A stretch of 35,186 nucleotides of DNA from NCBI GenBank assembly GCA_020054095.1, contig JAGVMA010000044.1, forward strand, positions 83,722 through 118,907, read 5' to 3'. The notes under the pieces are model-generated. The model saw nothing but the letters and a program-made list of their open reading frames with translations, was not told the DNA's origin and did not search any database. Within the stretch, counting starts at the first letter, position 1; every line of letters starts with the position of its first letter. Shown here piece by piece: positions 24,920 to 32,046 of this stretch. This DNA is from Bacteroidia bacterium (lineage in GTDB: Bacteria; Bacteroidota; Bacteroidia; JADZBD01). A program made the translations under genes and the position numbers.

Positions 24920-26929
24920 TTATATTTTCGACTGCAACTCTGTTAAATATTCTTGCGTGATTTGATACCCGTTTTTTTGCGCTTGCAATGCAGCATCTAA
25001 TGCAGGTTTAAACATCCCGCTTTTGTTATACGATACCGATAAATTATACCACGCATTACCATTTGCCGGATTTAATTGCGTTGCTTTTTGCAAATCTTGT
25101 ATTGCTTCTGCAAGTTTGTTGGAATTTACATAAGCCGTACCGCGATAAAAAATCATATTCGCTTCATTGGGGTTGCGCTGCAAAACATAGTTGCAATCAT
25201 CAATACAACCCCGGTAATTACCAATGGTTAAATAAGTGTAAGCACGATTTACATATATTTTTTCGATAGTAGGATTAATTTTTATTGCAGCCGAATAATC
25301 TGCAATTGCTTTATCATATTGTTGCATCATGCTATAAGTAATTCCTCTGTTTAAATACGACTCTACTCCTTCAGGTTTTAGATTAATGGCTTTTGAATAA
25401 GCATCGAGCGCTTTTGTAAATTCTTTTTTTAGGCCGTGTAAATTCCCCATGTTGCTATACACTCCTGCATCTTTGGTTTGTGCACGCACAAGTATTTCAT
25501 AATCGGCATAAGCTTTATCAAGCAATCCTTTATCAGCATAATAGTTTCCTCTGTTTTTATGCGCTGTTTCAACACCGGCAGTTTTCACTTGCACCACATT
25601 GCCGGTTTGCACAATATCATACGGAAATTTTTCTATCACATCCGTCCATAGTGTTTCGTTGTCGTTCCAAACTTTAACGCGCTCGAAACATAAATACGAA
25701 AACACTAAACCAGCGCCAACTAAAATTGTAAGCACAAGTGTTTTGCTTCGCTGCATCCAATCATCAGCCAGAACAGCAATTATAAAAGCCGCGCCTATGT
25801 AAGGCAAATAAGAATATCTATCTGCCATGATAGCAGCGCCTACTGAAATAAATTGCAAAACAAGTGCTACCGTTACTGCAAAAAAGCCGATACCAAAAAA
25901 GGTGAGCTTAAAATAGTTTGGATTTTTTTTATAAGTGTACCACAGTGGTAAAACAATAAGCACAAATGTTAAAATAGGAGCTAAATAAAAAATGCTGCCA
26001 ACTCCACCGCTTTCGTTTAAAGTTGGGTAAGGATAAAATGCAGATAGCTGAAACGGAAAAAATAATTTTATCCAATACATCAGGTATCCATACGATGCAA
26101 ACATGAAACGCTGCGCTAAAGTAAACACTTGAAAATCGGCAATGGCCCCAGATGACTGTATGTGAGTGGCGGTGTATCCGAAATAGACTGAGATTAAAAA
26201 GAAAGGAATTTTTTCAATAATAGCTGTGCCGCTTACTTTTCTTGATTTATAAAAATCAATGAGCAGTAACACCACCGGAAGCACCACCGCCATAGCTTTG
26301 CTTAAACACGATAAAACAAAAAACAAAAATGTGTAGAGCAAAAAAAGTTTTTTGTTAGTATCCAGATACTTTATATGGGTGATGCACGATAGCAAAAAGA
26401 AAAAACAATAGAGCACATCTTTGCGTTCAGATATCCATGCTACACTTTCAGCGTGCATGGGATGCAAACCAAAAAGCGCAGCCGCAATAGCGCCCACCAT
26501 AAATCTTTTCCCTGATAGCAAATACAAAAAGTAAAACACTAAAAACGTATTAAGTAAATGAATAATAATATTTGTAAAAAAATAAGCATGCGGTTTTAAC
26601 TCGCTGTATTTATAGTTGTAAGCCAGCGACAGCATAGTAATTGGGTGGTAATTAAGCGAAACATGGTTTTCGGGCTTAAACATTTTTTTTATGTTTTCGC
26701 CATCGGTACTTTTTATTATCGGTTGCTCGGTTACGTAAGTAGGGTCGTCCCAGTTGGTAAATTCTTTTTTATCGGATAGGGCAGGAGAATAGCAAACATA
26801 GGTGAGCAGCAGAACGGCCACCATAACAAACAACTGTGTTTTGTTTTGATGCCATTTAACTGCAGCATCCGTTTTCTTTTGTTTTTGTTGCGGTGTTGCG
26901 TTTTGCTTTTGCTTAAGCTTTTGAGCCAT
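24920..26929 (-). CDS. TMTC-like membrane glycosyltransferase (GT-C) with C-terminal TPR domain
   Basis: The 669-residue protein begins with a basic Gln/Lys-rich cytosolic tail (about 1-28). A multi-spanning membrane domain (about 30-400, roughly ten TM helices) follows. The first periplasmic loop carries FTNWDDPTYV, the acidic Asp pair typical of GT-C enzymes of the PMT/TMTC class. HPMHAESVAWISERKDVLY is a second conserved family block. The last 220 residues are TPRs (GNYYADKGLLDKAYADYEILV, SNMGNLHGLKKEFTKALDAYSKAINLKPE and more). Eukaryotic TMTC proteins transfer mannose to folded beta-sandwich domains; the bacterial role is unknown. It is the last gene of the leuS operon, 17 bp after the DUF3108 gene. 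Adhesins with Ig/PKD folds in this genome are possible substrates, but that is speculation. Confidence 0.88.
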   Translation of the reverse strand: MAQKLKQKQNATPQQKQKKTDAAVKWHQNKTQLFVMVAVLLLTYVCYSPALSDKKEFTNWDDPTYVTEQPIIKSTDGENIKKMFKPENHVSLNYHPITMLSLAYNYKYSELKPHAYFFTNIIIHLLNTFLVFYFLYLLSGKRFMVGAIAAALFGLHPMHAESVAWISERKDVLYCFFFLLSCITHIKYLDTNKKLFLLYTFLFFVLSCLSKAMAVVLPVVLLLIDFYKSRKVSGTAIIEKIPFFLISVYFGYTATHIQSSGAIADFQVFTLAQRFMFASYGYLMYWIKLFFPFQLSAFYPYPTLNESGGVGSIFYLAPILTFVLIVLPLWYTYKKNPNYFKLTFFGIGFFAVTVALVLQFISVGAAIMADRYSYLPYIGAAFIIAVLADDWMQRSKTLVLTILVGAGLVFSYLCFERVKVWNDNETLWTDVIEKFPYDIVQTGNVVQVKTAGVETAHKNRGNYYADKGLLDKAYADYEILVRAQTKDAGVYSNMGNLHGLKKEFTKALDAYSKAINLKPEGVESYLNRGITYSMMQQYDKAIADYSAAIKINPTIEKIYVNRAYTYLTIGNYRGCIDDCNYVLQRNPNEANMIFYRGTAYVNSNKLAEAIQDLQKATQLNPANGNAWYNLSVSYNKSGMFKPALDAALQAQKNGYQITQEYLTELQSKI

Positions 26930-26946
26930 GAAGCAAAGCTAAAAAA

Positions 26947-27798
26947 TTACTTAGTAAAACTAATAGTGTTAGCCAATCCGGTGTAACCAATTAAATCCAT
27001 TTTAATAGAGCCCACATAAATTTTTGCTTGTGCGCGTATCGGAATTTTATTTTTGTCATCGGTAATCCACACGGCCAAATCTTCTTCTTTTTTAAAGATA
27101 CGGCCCGTTTGCACCACAGGGTTAAATTTCATGCAAAGTATTTTTCCAAATTCAGTTTTAATCGTTTCACGTCCTATAAATTTAATTTTAAGTTCGTATT
27201 CTTTTTCATCCACATAGCTTGGTACGGTAAAAATGTCGCCTTTTTTTGCTTTAGAGAAATCAATGGTACGCGCGTAGTAAAATGCCGAAATCATATCTTG
27301 CGGATTATCTTGTGTTGTCAATATTTTTCCATCGGCATCTACCGTATTTTTTTTGTGATTGAATACATAGTTTTGACTTTGTGTGTAGCCGCCTTCGTTT
27401 ACCCTGCGAATAAAAATCCAAGGTAAAATAGCTTGCTCATCAATATACGATTCGTATTTATCGCGCACTTTAAAAAACCAATCGAAGCTGCCTTTTGAAT
27501 ATCCAATTCCTATTACGTGAAAAGTATTGCGCCCGCCAATTTGTTTGTTTTCGTTGGTAACTTGCACTATTGCTTCACCGGCATCTATCACACCATAGTG
27601 AATGCGGTATTTTAATATTTCGCCACGTTTAAAACTTTCGTTGGTAATTGTGCGCAGCGGCTCCACATCATCATTGGTAACTTGCGGCTCGGTGGCTTCA
27701 AAACTTACCGATGCAACTATTATCACCATCACTATTTTAGAAACCCGCTTTAACATAAAAGGTAATTTATGTAATCTGTTTTTCAAATCCTGTGCCAT
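26947..27798 (-). CDS. DUF3108 domain exported protein
   Basis: The 283-residue protein has a hydrophobic N-terminal segment (MLKRVSKIVMVIIVASVSF from the ATG at 27756, which may be the true start; the ATG at 27798 adds 14 residues). The mature part matches the DUF3108 pattern: GEILKYRIHYGVIDAGEAIVQV, GIGYSKGSFDWFFKVRDKYESYID, PWIFIRRVNEGGYTQSQNYVFNHKKN, DMISAFYYARTIDF, and a C-terminal VWITDDKNKIPIRAQAKIYVGSIKMDLIGY. This is a lipocalin/DUF4292-like beta-barrel fold seen in periplasmic or outer-membrane-linked proteins; biochemical function is not established. It lies between leuS (25 bp upstream) and the TMTC-like gene (17 bp downstream), all on the minus strand. Confidence 0.85.
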   Translation of the reverse strand: MAQDLKNRLHKLPFMLKRVSKIVMVIIVASVSFEATEPQVTNDDVEPLRTITNESFKRGEILKYRIHYGVIDAGEAIVQVTNENKQIGGRNTFHVIGIGYSKGSFDWFFKVRDKYESYIDEQAILPWIFIRRVNEGGYTQSQNYVFNHKKNTVDADGKILTTQDNPQDMISAFYYARTIDFSKAKKGDIFTVPSYVDEKEYELKIKFIGRETIKTEFGKILCMKFNPVVQTGRIFKKEEDLAVWITDDKNKIPIRAQAKIYVGSIKMDLIGYTGLANTISFTK

Positions 27799-27823
27799 TT
27801 ATACAGATGTGGTAATTAGCATG

Positions 27824-30727
27824 TTACACTACTATATTTACTATTTTATTGGGTACTATTATCAGTTTTTTGGGAGTTTTGCCTTCTAATAATTTTTGGG
27901 TTTGCTCCAGCGCCATCACTTCTTTTTCAATTTCTTCTTTGCTGAGCGTTAGTGCAAGCTCGTGAAAAAATTTTGTTTTTCCGTTTACCGAAACCGGATA
28001 ATTAAATGCCGACTCAGTGGTGTGTGCTTCAATATATGTTGGCCACGATGCATAAGTGATACTTTCGTTATGTCCCATTTTTTGCCAAAGTTCTTCGCAA
28101 ATATGTGGTGCATAGGGTGCAATTAAAATAATGAGTGGCTCTAAAATTTCGCGCTTGTTACATTTTAATTCGGTGAGCTCATTTACACAAATCATAAAAT
28201 TGCTTACCGATGTGTTAAACGAAAAGCGCTCAATATCATCGGTTATTTTTTTTATCGTTTTGTGCAGCGATTTTAATTCGGGTTTGGTTGCAGCATCGTT
28301 ACTGATGCCATTTTCGAATAAGCGCCATAGCTTTTTAAGGAAACCACTAACACCGGTTATTCCATTGGTATTCCATGGTTTGCTAAGTTCAAGCGGACCT
28401 AAAAACATTTCGTATAAGCGCAAGCAATCGGCACCGTGTTGTTTGCAAATATCATCAGGGCTAACTACATTCCATTTTGATTTTGACATTTTCTCGACTT
28501 CCCAACCACAGATATATGTTTGATCGTCTTCAAATATGAATACATCTTTTATTTCATTTTTCTCATTAAACTTATTTGTGTCTAAAACATCATTATCAAC
28601 TAATAGAATATTAACACGTTCGGGAATAACTTTACAATGATCTATTTGTAAACCATTGTATTCTGATATGGGACGAACACCCAAGTCTATCATTTTCTGT
28701 TTTGCTTTCTCTTGACCAAGAGACTCCCACTCGCTAATTTTTTCTTTAGAAACGTAAAGACTCGGCTCCCCTAAATTATTAACCCTATAAATAAAGTTGC
28801 TTCTACCCTGTATCATCCCTTGGTTAATTAATTTTTTGGCGGGTTCATCCACATTAATAAATCCTAAATCTTTAAGGGCCTTGGTCCAAAAGCGCACATA
28901 TAGCAAATGCCCCGTTGCATGTTCGCTGCCGCCAATGTATAAATCTATGTTTTGCCAATAATCGGCTGCTGCTTTTGATACAAATTTGTTTTTGTTTGTG
29001 GCATCCATGTAACGCAAAAAGTACCAACTGCTGCCTGCCCAACCAGGCATAGTGCTTAATTCGTATTCATATTCGTTTTTGTATTTCCACTCAATAGCTC
29101 TGCCCAAAGGTGGTTCACCGGTTTCGGTGGGCAAATATTTATCTACTTCGGGCAACACAATTGGTAAATCCTTTTCATCTACCGCACACGGAATTAATTC
29201 TACCTCTCCTTCGGAGAGGGCTGGGGAGAGGCGTTTGTAATAAATAGGAATGGGTTCGCCCCAATAACGCTGCCTGCCAAATACGGCATCGCGCAGGCGA
29301 TAATTGGTTTTGCCTTTTCCAAAATTTTGTTTTTCTATTTCTTCAATTGCTTTTTTGATGGCAGCTTTTACTTCTAAGCCGTTTAAAAAATCGGAATTAA
29401 CGAGCGTGCCTGTTTTTTCGTCCCACGAATTTTTTTCAAAATCATGCTCCACATTAGGTGTAATAACCTGTGGTTTTGGCAAACCAAAATGGTTGGCGAA
29501 TTTAAAATCTCGCTCATCGTGAGCGGGCACCGCCATCACCGCTCCTGTGCCGTATCCGGCAAGTACATAATCGCCCGCCCATATTGGTATTTGCTTTCCG
29601 CTGAACGGATGAATGGCATAAGCACCTGTAAATACTCCACTTATTTTATTTACATCAGCTTGTCGTTCGCGCTCACTGCGGTTTTTTGCGATGGTAATAT
29701 ATTCTTCCACTGCTTTTTTCCGTTCGGCAGTGGTAATTTGTGCTACCAATTCGTGTTCGGGCGCAAGCGTTAAAAACGATACTCCAAAAATAGTATCGGG
29801 TCTTGTTGTGAATACCTCTATGGTGCTTTTTGAATTTTCAATTTTAAATTTAAGTGAAGTTCCTTCACTTTTCCCTATCCAATTGCGCTGCGATTCCTTT
29901 AATGATTCTGTCCAATCAATTTCGTTTAATCCATTTAATAATCGCTCGGCATAAGCTGTTATGCGCATGTTCCACTGTTTCATTAATTTGCGCTCCACAG
30001 GGTAGCCGCCACGTTCGCTCACGCCATCTTTCACTTCATCATTAGCAAGCACGGTGCCTAATTGCGGACACCAATTTACATACGCTTCGCCCAAATAAGC
30101 AATGCGGTAATCCATCAGCAAATCGCTTTGTTCTTTTTCAGTAAGTTCATCCCAATGCTTATCAATACCATCAATTGTAAATTTTAAATTGCCAATTTTA
30201 AATTGATTAATGAGTGTATCAATGGGTTCTGCTTTATCGCTTTTAGGATTGTACCACGAGTTAAACAATTGAATAAAAATCCATTGTGTCCATTTATAAT
30301 ATTCAGGATCGGATGTGCGTACTTCGCGCTCCCAATCAAACGAAAACCCTATTTTATCTAACTGCTTGCGGTAGCGTTTTATATTTTGTTCGGTAGTTAT
30401 TTTCGGGTGCTGGCCCGTTTGTATCGCATATTGTTCGGCAGGCAGGCCAAACGAATCGTAGCCCATGGGGTGCATTACATTAAAACCACACAAGCGCTTG
30501 TAACGCGCCACTATATCGCTTGCAATATAACCCAGCGGATGCCCCACATGCAAGCCCGCACCACTCGGATACGGAAACATATCTAACACATAATAAGGCG
30601 CCCCTCCCTTCCTCCCCGAAGGGGAGGAGCTAAATTCGGGCTCATCCGGATTAAAGGTTTTAAATGTTTTGTTATCAGCCCAATATTTTTGCCATTTGGC
30701 TTCTATATCTTTGAAATGATATTCCAT
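27824..30727 (-). CDS. leuS: Leucyl-tRNA synthetase with two palindrome-derived insertions
   Basis: LeuS charges tRNA-Leu with leucine. The 967-residue class I synthetase has the HIGH motif as H60-V-G-H63 ([15 protein letters not shown]), a full CP1 editing domain ([27 protein letters not shown]), the KMSKS loop ([17 protein letters not shown]) and the C-terminal anticodon-binding and tail domains. It is complete and looks functional. Two segments are unusual. Residues 33-43 ([11 protein letters not shown]), just before the catalytic [12 protein letters not shown] strand, and residues 499-510 ([12 protein letters not shown]) are encoded by GC-rich palindromic elements that keep the frame. It heads an operon with the DUF3108 and TMTC-like genes. 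TTG-N18-TAAATTCG lies directly upstream, and a 21-bp-period inverted-repeat array lies beyond that. Confidence 0.97.
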   Translation of the reverse strand: MEYHFKDIEAKWQKYWADNKTFKTFNPDEPEFSSSPSGRKGGAPYYVLDMFPYPSGAGLHVGHPLGYIASDIVARYKRLCGFNVMHPMGYDSFGLPAEQYAIQTGQHPKITTEQNIKRYRKQLDKIGFSFDWEREVRTSDPEYYKWTQWIFIQLFNSWYNPKSDKAEPIDTLINQFKIGNLKFTIDGIDKHWDELTEKEQSDLLMDYRIAYLGEAYVNWCPQLGTVLANDEVKDGVSERGGYPVERKLMKQWNMRITAYAERLLNGLNEIDWTESLKESQRNWIGKSEGTSLKFKIENSKSTIEVFTTRPDTIFGVSFLTLAPEHELVAQITTAERKKAVEEYITIAKNRSERERQADVNKISGVFTGAYAIHPFSGKQIPIWAGDYVLAGYGTGAVMAVPAHDERDFKFANHFGLPKPQVITPNVEHDFEKNSWDEKTGTLVNSDFLNGLEVKAAIKKAIEEIEKQNFGKGKTNYRLRDAVFGRQRYWGEPIPIYYKRLSPALSEGEVELIPCAVDEKDLPIVLPEVDKYLPTETGEPPLGRAIEWKYKNEYEYELSTMPGWAGSSWYFLRYMDATNKNKFVSKAAADYWQNIDLYIGGSEHATGHLLYVRFWTKALKDLGFINVDEPAKKLINQGMIQGRSNFIYRVNNLGEPSLYVSKEKISEWESLGQEKAKQKMIDLGVRPISEYNGLQIDHCKVIPERVNILLVDNDVLDTNKFNEKNEIKDVFIFEDDQTYICGWEVEKMSKSKWNVVSPDDICKQHGADCLRLYEMFLGPLELSKPWNTNGITGVSGFLKKLWRLFENGISNDAATKPELKSLHKTIKKITDDIERFSFNTSVSNFMICVNELTELKCNKREILEPLIILIAPYAPHICEELWQKMGHNESITYASWPTYIEAHTTESAFNYPVSVNGKTKFFHELALTLSKEEIEKEVMALEQTQKLLEGKTPKKLIIVPNKIVNIVV
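29203..29231 (+). repeat. Palindromic repeat element inside leuS (copy A)
   Basis: CCTCTCC (29203-29209), loop TTC, GGAGAGG (29213-29219) form a 7-bp hairpin, followed by a third related arm ending GGGGAGAGG at 29231. On the leuS strand it encodes the LSPALSEGE segment. It shares architecture and TTC loop with the element at 30601-30630 but lies in the opposite orientation. I recall similar GC-rich palindromes as dispersed repeats in Bacteroidota genomes. Confidence 0.7.
30601..30630 (-). repeat. Palindromic repeat element inside leuS (copy B)
   Basis: On the leuS strand TCCTCCCC, loop TTC and GGGGAGGA (30628-30610) form a perfect 8-bp hairpin, followed by the third arm AGGGAGGGG. The layout arm-TTC-arm-third arm equals that of the element at 29203-29231. 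It encodes residues 33-43, directly in front of the LeuS catalytic domain, without breaking the frame. Confidence 0.7.
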
Positions 30728-30735
30728 GTTGGCTG

Positions 30736-30764
30736 CGAATTTAGGGAAAAGGATTTACTGCCAA
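30736..30764 (-). promoter_or_regulatory. Promoter of the leuS operon
   Basis: On the minus strand TTG (30764-30762), an 18-nt spacer and TAAATTCG (30743-30736) fit the Bacteroidota pattern with one mismatch in the -7 box. It ends 8 nt before the leuS ATG. The same TAAATTCG sequence lies upstream of the ALDH gene. The inverted-repeat array starts 30 bp further upstream of this site. Confidence 0.45.
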
Positions 30765-30793
30765 TTATTTTACTTTTTTATCAGCTTTAACCT

Positions 30794-31020
30794 CTAAACT
30801 TTAAGTTTAATTTTTCTCACTTTAGGGATAAAGCTTTCTACTTTTTGTAGAATAAATTGTCGTTTAGGTAGAATATTTTCTACTCAAAGTAGAACATTTG
30901 GTGCTTTTTGCACCAAGCATGGTGTATTTTACACGAGCGTTGGTGTTATTTACACGAAACTTGGTGTATTTTACACGAAAGATTGTGTTATTATCACAAT
31001 ATATTGTGGTTTTTCCACAA
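30794..31020. repeat. Array of 17-nt inverted repeats with exact 21-bp period
   Basis: This fills the only gene-free stretch above 300 bp (30728-31077). Units of 17 nt (6-nt arm, 5-nt T-rich centre, 6-nt arm) start at 30836, 30857, 30878, 30899, 30920, 30941, 30962, 30983 and 31004, each followed by exactly 4 nt. Perfect examples are ttctac-ttttt-gtagaa (30836), ttctac-tcaaa-gtagaa (30878), tggtgc-ttttt-gcacca (30899) and ttgtgg-ttttt-ccacaa (31004). Units at 30920, 30941 and 30962 read tggtgt...acacga with one mismatched pair, and 30983 reads ttgtgt...tcacaa. The unit at 30857 is degenerate. Two further in-phase units are palindromic with one mismatch (30794: ctaaac-tttaa-gtttaa) or degenerate (30815). 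The arm sequences differ between units but stay complementary. The spacers do not resemble one another. Confidence 0.9.
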
Positions 31021-31077
31021 AAATTTACTTAATAGCTTGGTTATCAATGAAAATTTGGCGATGGGAGATTTTACATG

Positions 31078-31302
31078 CTAAAAATCGAACAAATCTTTTG
31101 GGCTAACATCGAGTGCTGAGGCGATACCTATAATATTGCTTACGCTGGTGTTTATTTTTCCCATTTCAATGCGCCCAATTTGTTCGCGCGATATTCCAAC
31201 TTCAAAAGCGAGCTGGCTCTGCGAAATACCTTGCTTAGTTCTAATGTTTTTTATTTTTTTTCCAAGCTGAACTAATGCTTTTTCTTGCCGGTAGTATTTC
31301 AC
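31078..31302 (-). CDS. Short XRE-family (Cro/C1-type) HTH regulator
   Basis: The 74-residue protein is almost only a helix-turn-helix domain. After a basic N-terminus (MKYYRQEKALVQLGKKIKNIRTKQG) come SQSQLAFEVGISREQIGRIEMGK (helices 2 and 3 of the HTH) and the closing helix VSNIIGIASALDVSPKDLFDF. There is no extra sensor or dimerisation domain. The start is GTG at 31302; an in-frame TAG lies upstream. It is divergent from the large T9SS gene. A perfect 18-bp palindrome at 31335-31352, 32 bp before its start, is a plausible autoregulatory operator. The 21-bp-period array begins 57 bp after its stop. Stand-alone XRE proteins may regulate neighbours or mobile elements; the target here is unknown. 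Confidence 0.9.
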   Translation of the reverse strand: MKYYRQEKALVQLGKKIKNIRTKQGISQSQLAFEVGISREQIGRIEMGKINTSVSNIIGIASALDVSPKDLFDF

Positions 31303-31334
31303 TTCCGAAATTTCACTCGGACAAAAAAACTAAA

Positions 31335-31352
31335 TGAGATAAATTTATCTCA
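31335..31352. promoter_or_regulatory. Perfect 18-bp palindrome upstream of the XRE gene
   Basis: TGAGATAAA is followed directly by its reverse complement TTTATCTCA. It lies 32 bp upstream of the XRE GTG, where a promoter would be expected, which suits a dimer-binding operator and autoregulation. This is inferred from symmetry and position only. Confidence 0.5.
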
Positions 31353-31416
31353 CCGTAAATTTATTTTACTATATTCGCATTACATCCTGATTAAATTTTT
31401 TTAAAAAAATCAATAG

Positions 31417-31438
31417 TTATTTCTGTATACAGAAATAA
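31417..31438. promoter_or_regulatory. Perfect 22-bp palindrome upstream of the large T9SS gene
   Basis: The half-site TTATTTCTGTA (31417-31427) is followed directly by its reverse complement. It ends 29 bp before the ATG at 31468. It has no loop, so it is more likely a protein-binding site than an RNA hairpin. Its sequence differs from that of the palindrome at 31335-31352. A -7-like TATATTCG sits upstream at 31370-31377. Confidence 0.5.
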
Positions 31439-31467
31439 TTTTTTAACAAAAACAAAACTTTCTTAAC

Positions 31468-32046
31468 ATGAAAAAACTAATCACCTTATTTTTTGCTGCG
31501 CTGCTGGCGCTAAATGTAAATGCACAAAACACTTGTGCGAGTGCAAGAATATTAATTTCATCTGTTTGCAAACAAAATGAAGTATACTCTACTGACGATA
31601 TTTGGTACAAATTCATCGCAGATACAGCTTACCTTAGCGTAGAAATTACAAACAACAGCACTTATCCACAAAGTTTTGTGAAATCTGTTTACATATATAA
31701 TGGAAATTGTGCGACCATGAATTTATTAGACAGCACTAACATAACGGGAGTGTACGATAAGTTAAATACAACATCTTCATCATTAAATGTTGGAGATACA
31801 ATTTTCATAAGAGTGGTAAATAAAATATATGTGGTTAACGGCTCTGCGATTCCGGTTGATTTTAATATTTGTATTAATGTTACACAAAATATAGTTTGTA
31901 ATTCGACCGTGTGTCCTTTAAATAACCCAACATGCGATTGGATATGTAACGGTGACTTTGAATATTTTACAACATGTCCATTTGACTTAGTGCAGTTGCT
32001 AATGCCACACCAAGTAATATATGTGTTGGTCAAAGTAGTACATTAA
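31468..32046 (+). CDS. N-terminal fragment of a large T9SS-secreted protein (frameshifted)
   Basis: The ATG at 31468 begins a signal peptide (MKKLITLFFAALLALNVNAQ). A beta-sandwich follows, with DIWYKFIADTAYLSVEI and VGDTIFIRVVN (pre-peptidase C-terminal-like pattern). Then comes CDWICNGDFEYFTTCP, the beginning of an 'NGDFE' domain common in Bacteroidota surface proteins. That domain stops after about 16 residues and the frame ends at 32046 in nonsense sequence. From about 31986 the -1 frame continues with PKD-like repeats of the same protein type. The best reading is one gene disrupted by an internal deletion or small indel. No slippery heptamer is present in the overlap 31986-32046, so programmed frameshifting is unlikely. 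Confidence 0.8.
   Translation: MKKLITLFFAALLALNVNAQNTCASARILISSVCKQNEVYSTDDIWYKFIADTAYLSVEITNNSTYPQSFVKSVYIYNGNCATMNLLDSTNITGVYDKLNTTSSSLNVGDTIFIRVVNKIYVVNGSAIPVDFNICINVTQNIVCNSTVCPLNNPTCDWICNGDFEYFTTCPFDLVQLLMPHQVIYVLVKVVH

Noticed and set aside
30794-31020. CRISPR array
   Set aside because: Repeat units are 17 nt with only 4-nt spacers, the units are not identical, and no cas gene is present.
30728-31077. T-box or other leuS leader riboswitch
   Set aside because: A promoter-like TTG-N18-TAAATTCG lies between the array and leuS, so the array is not in that transcript's leader. No T-box sequence is visible, and T-boxes are a feature of other phyla.
31391-31410. T-run/A-run symmetric stretch as a terminator or operator
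   Set aside because: It is simple AT-rich sequence with no loop structure beyond homopolymer pairing, and could at most be a bendable promoter-upstream element.
31986-32046. Programmed -1 frameshift in the large T9SS gene
   Set aside because: No slippery heptamer or nearby stem-loop was found, and the NGDFE domain is missing most of its length.
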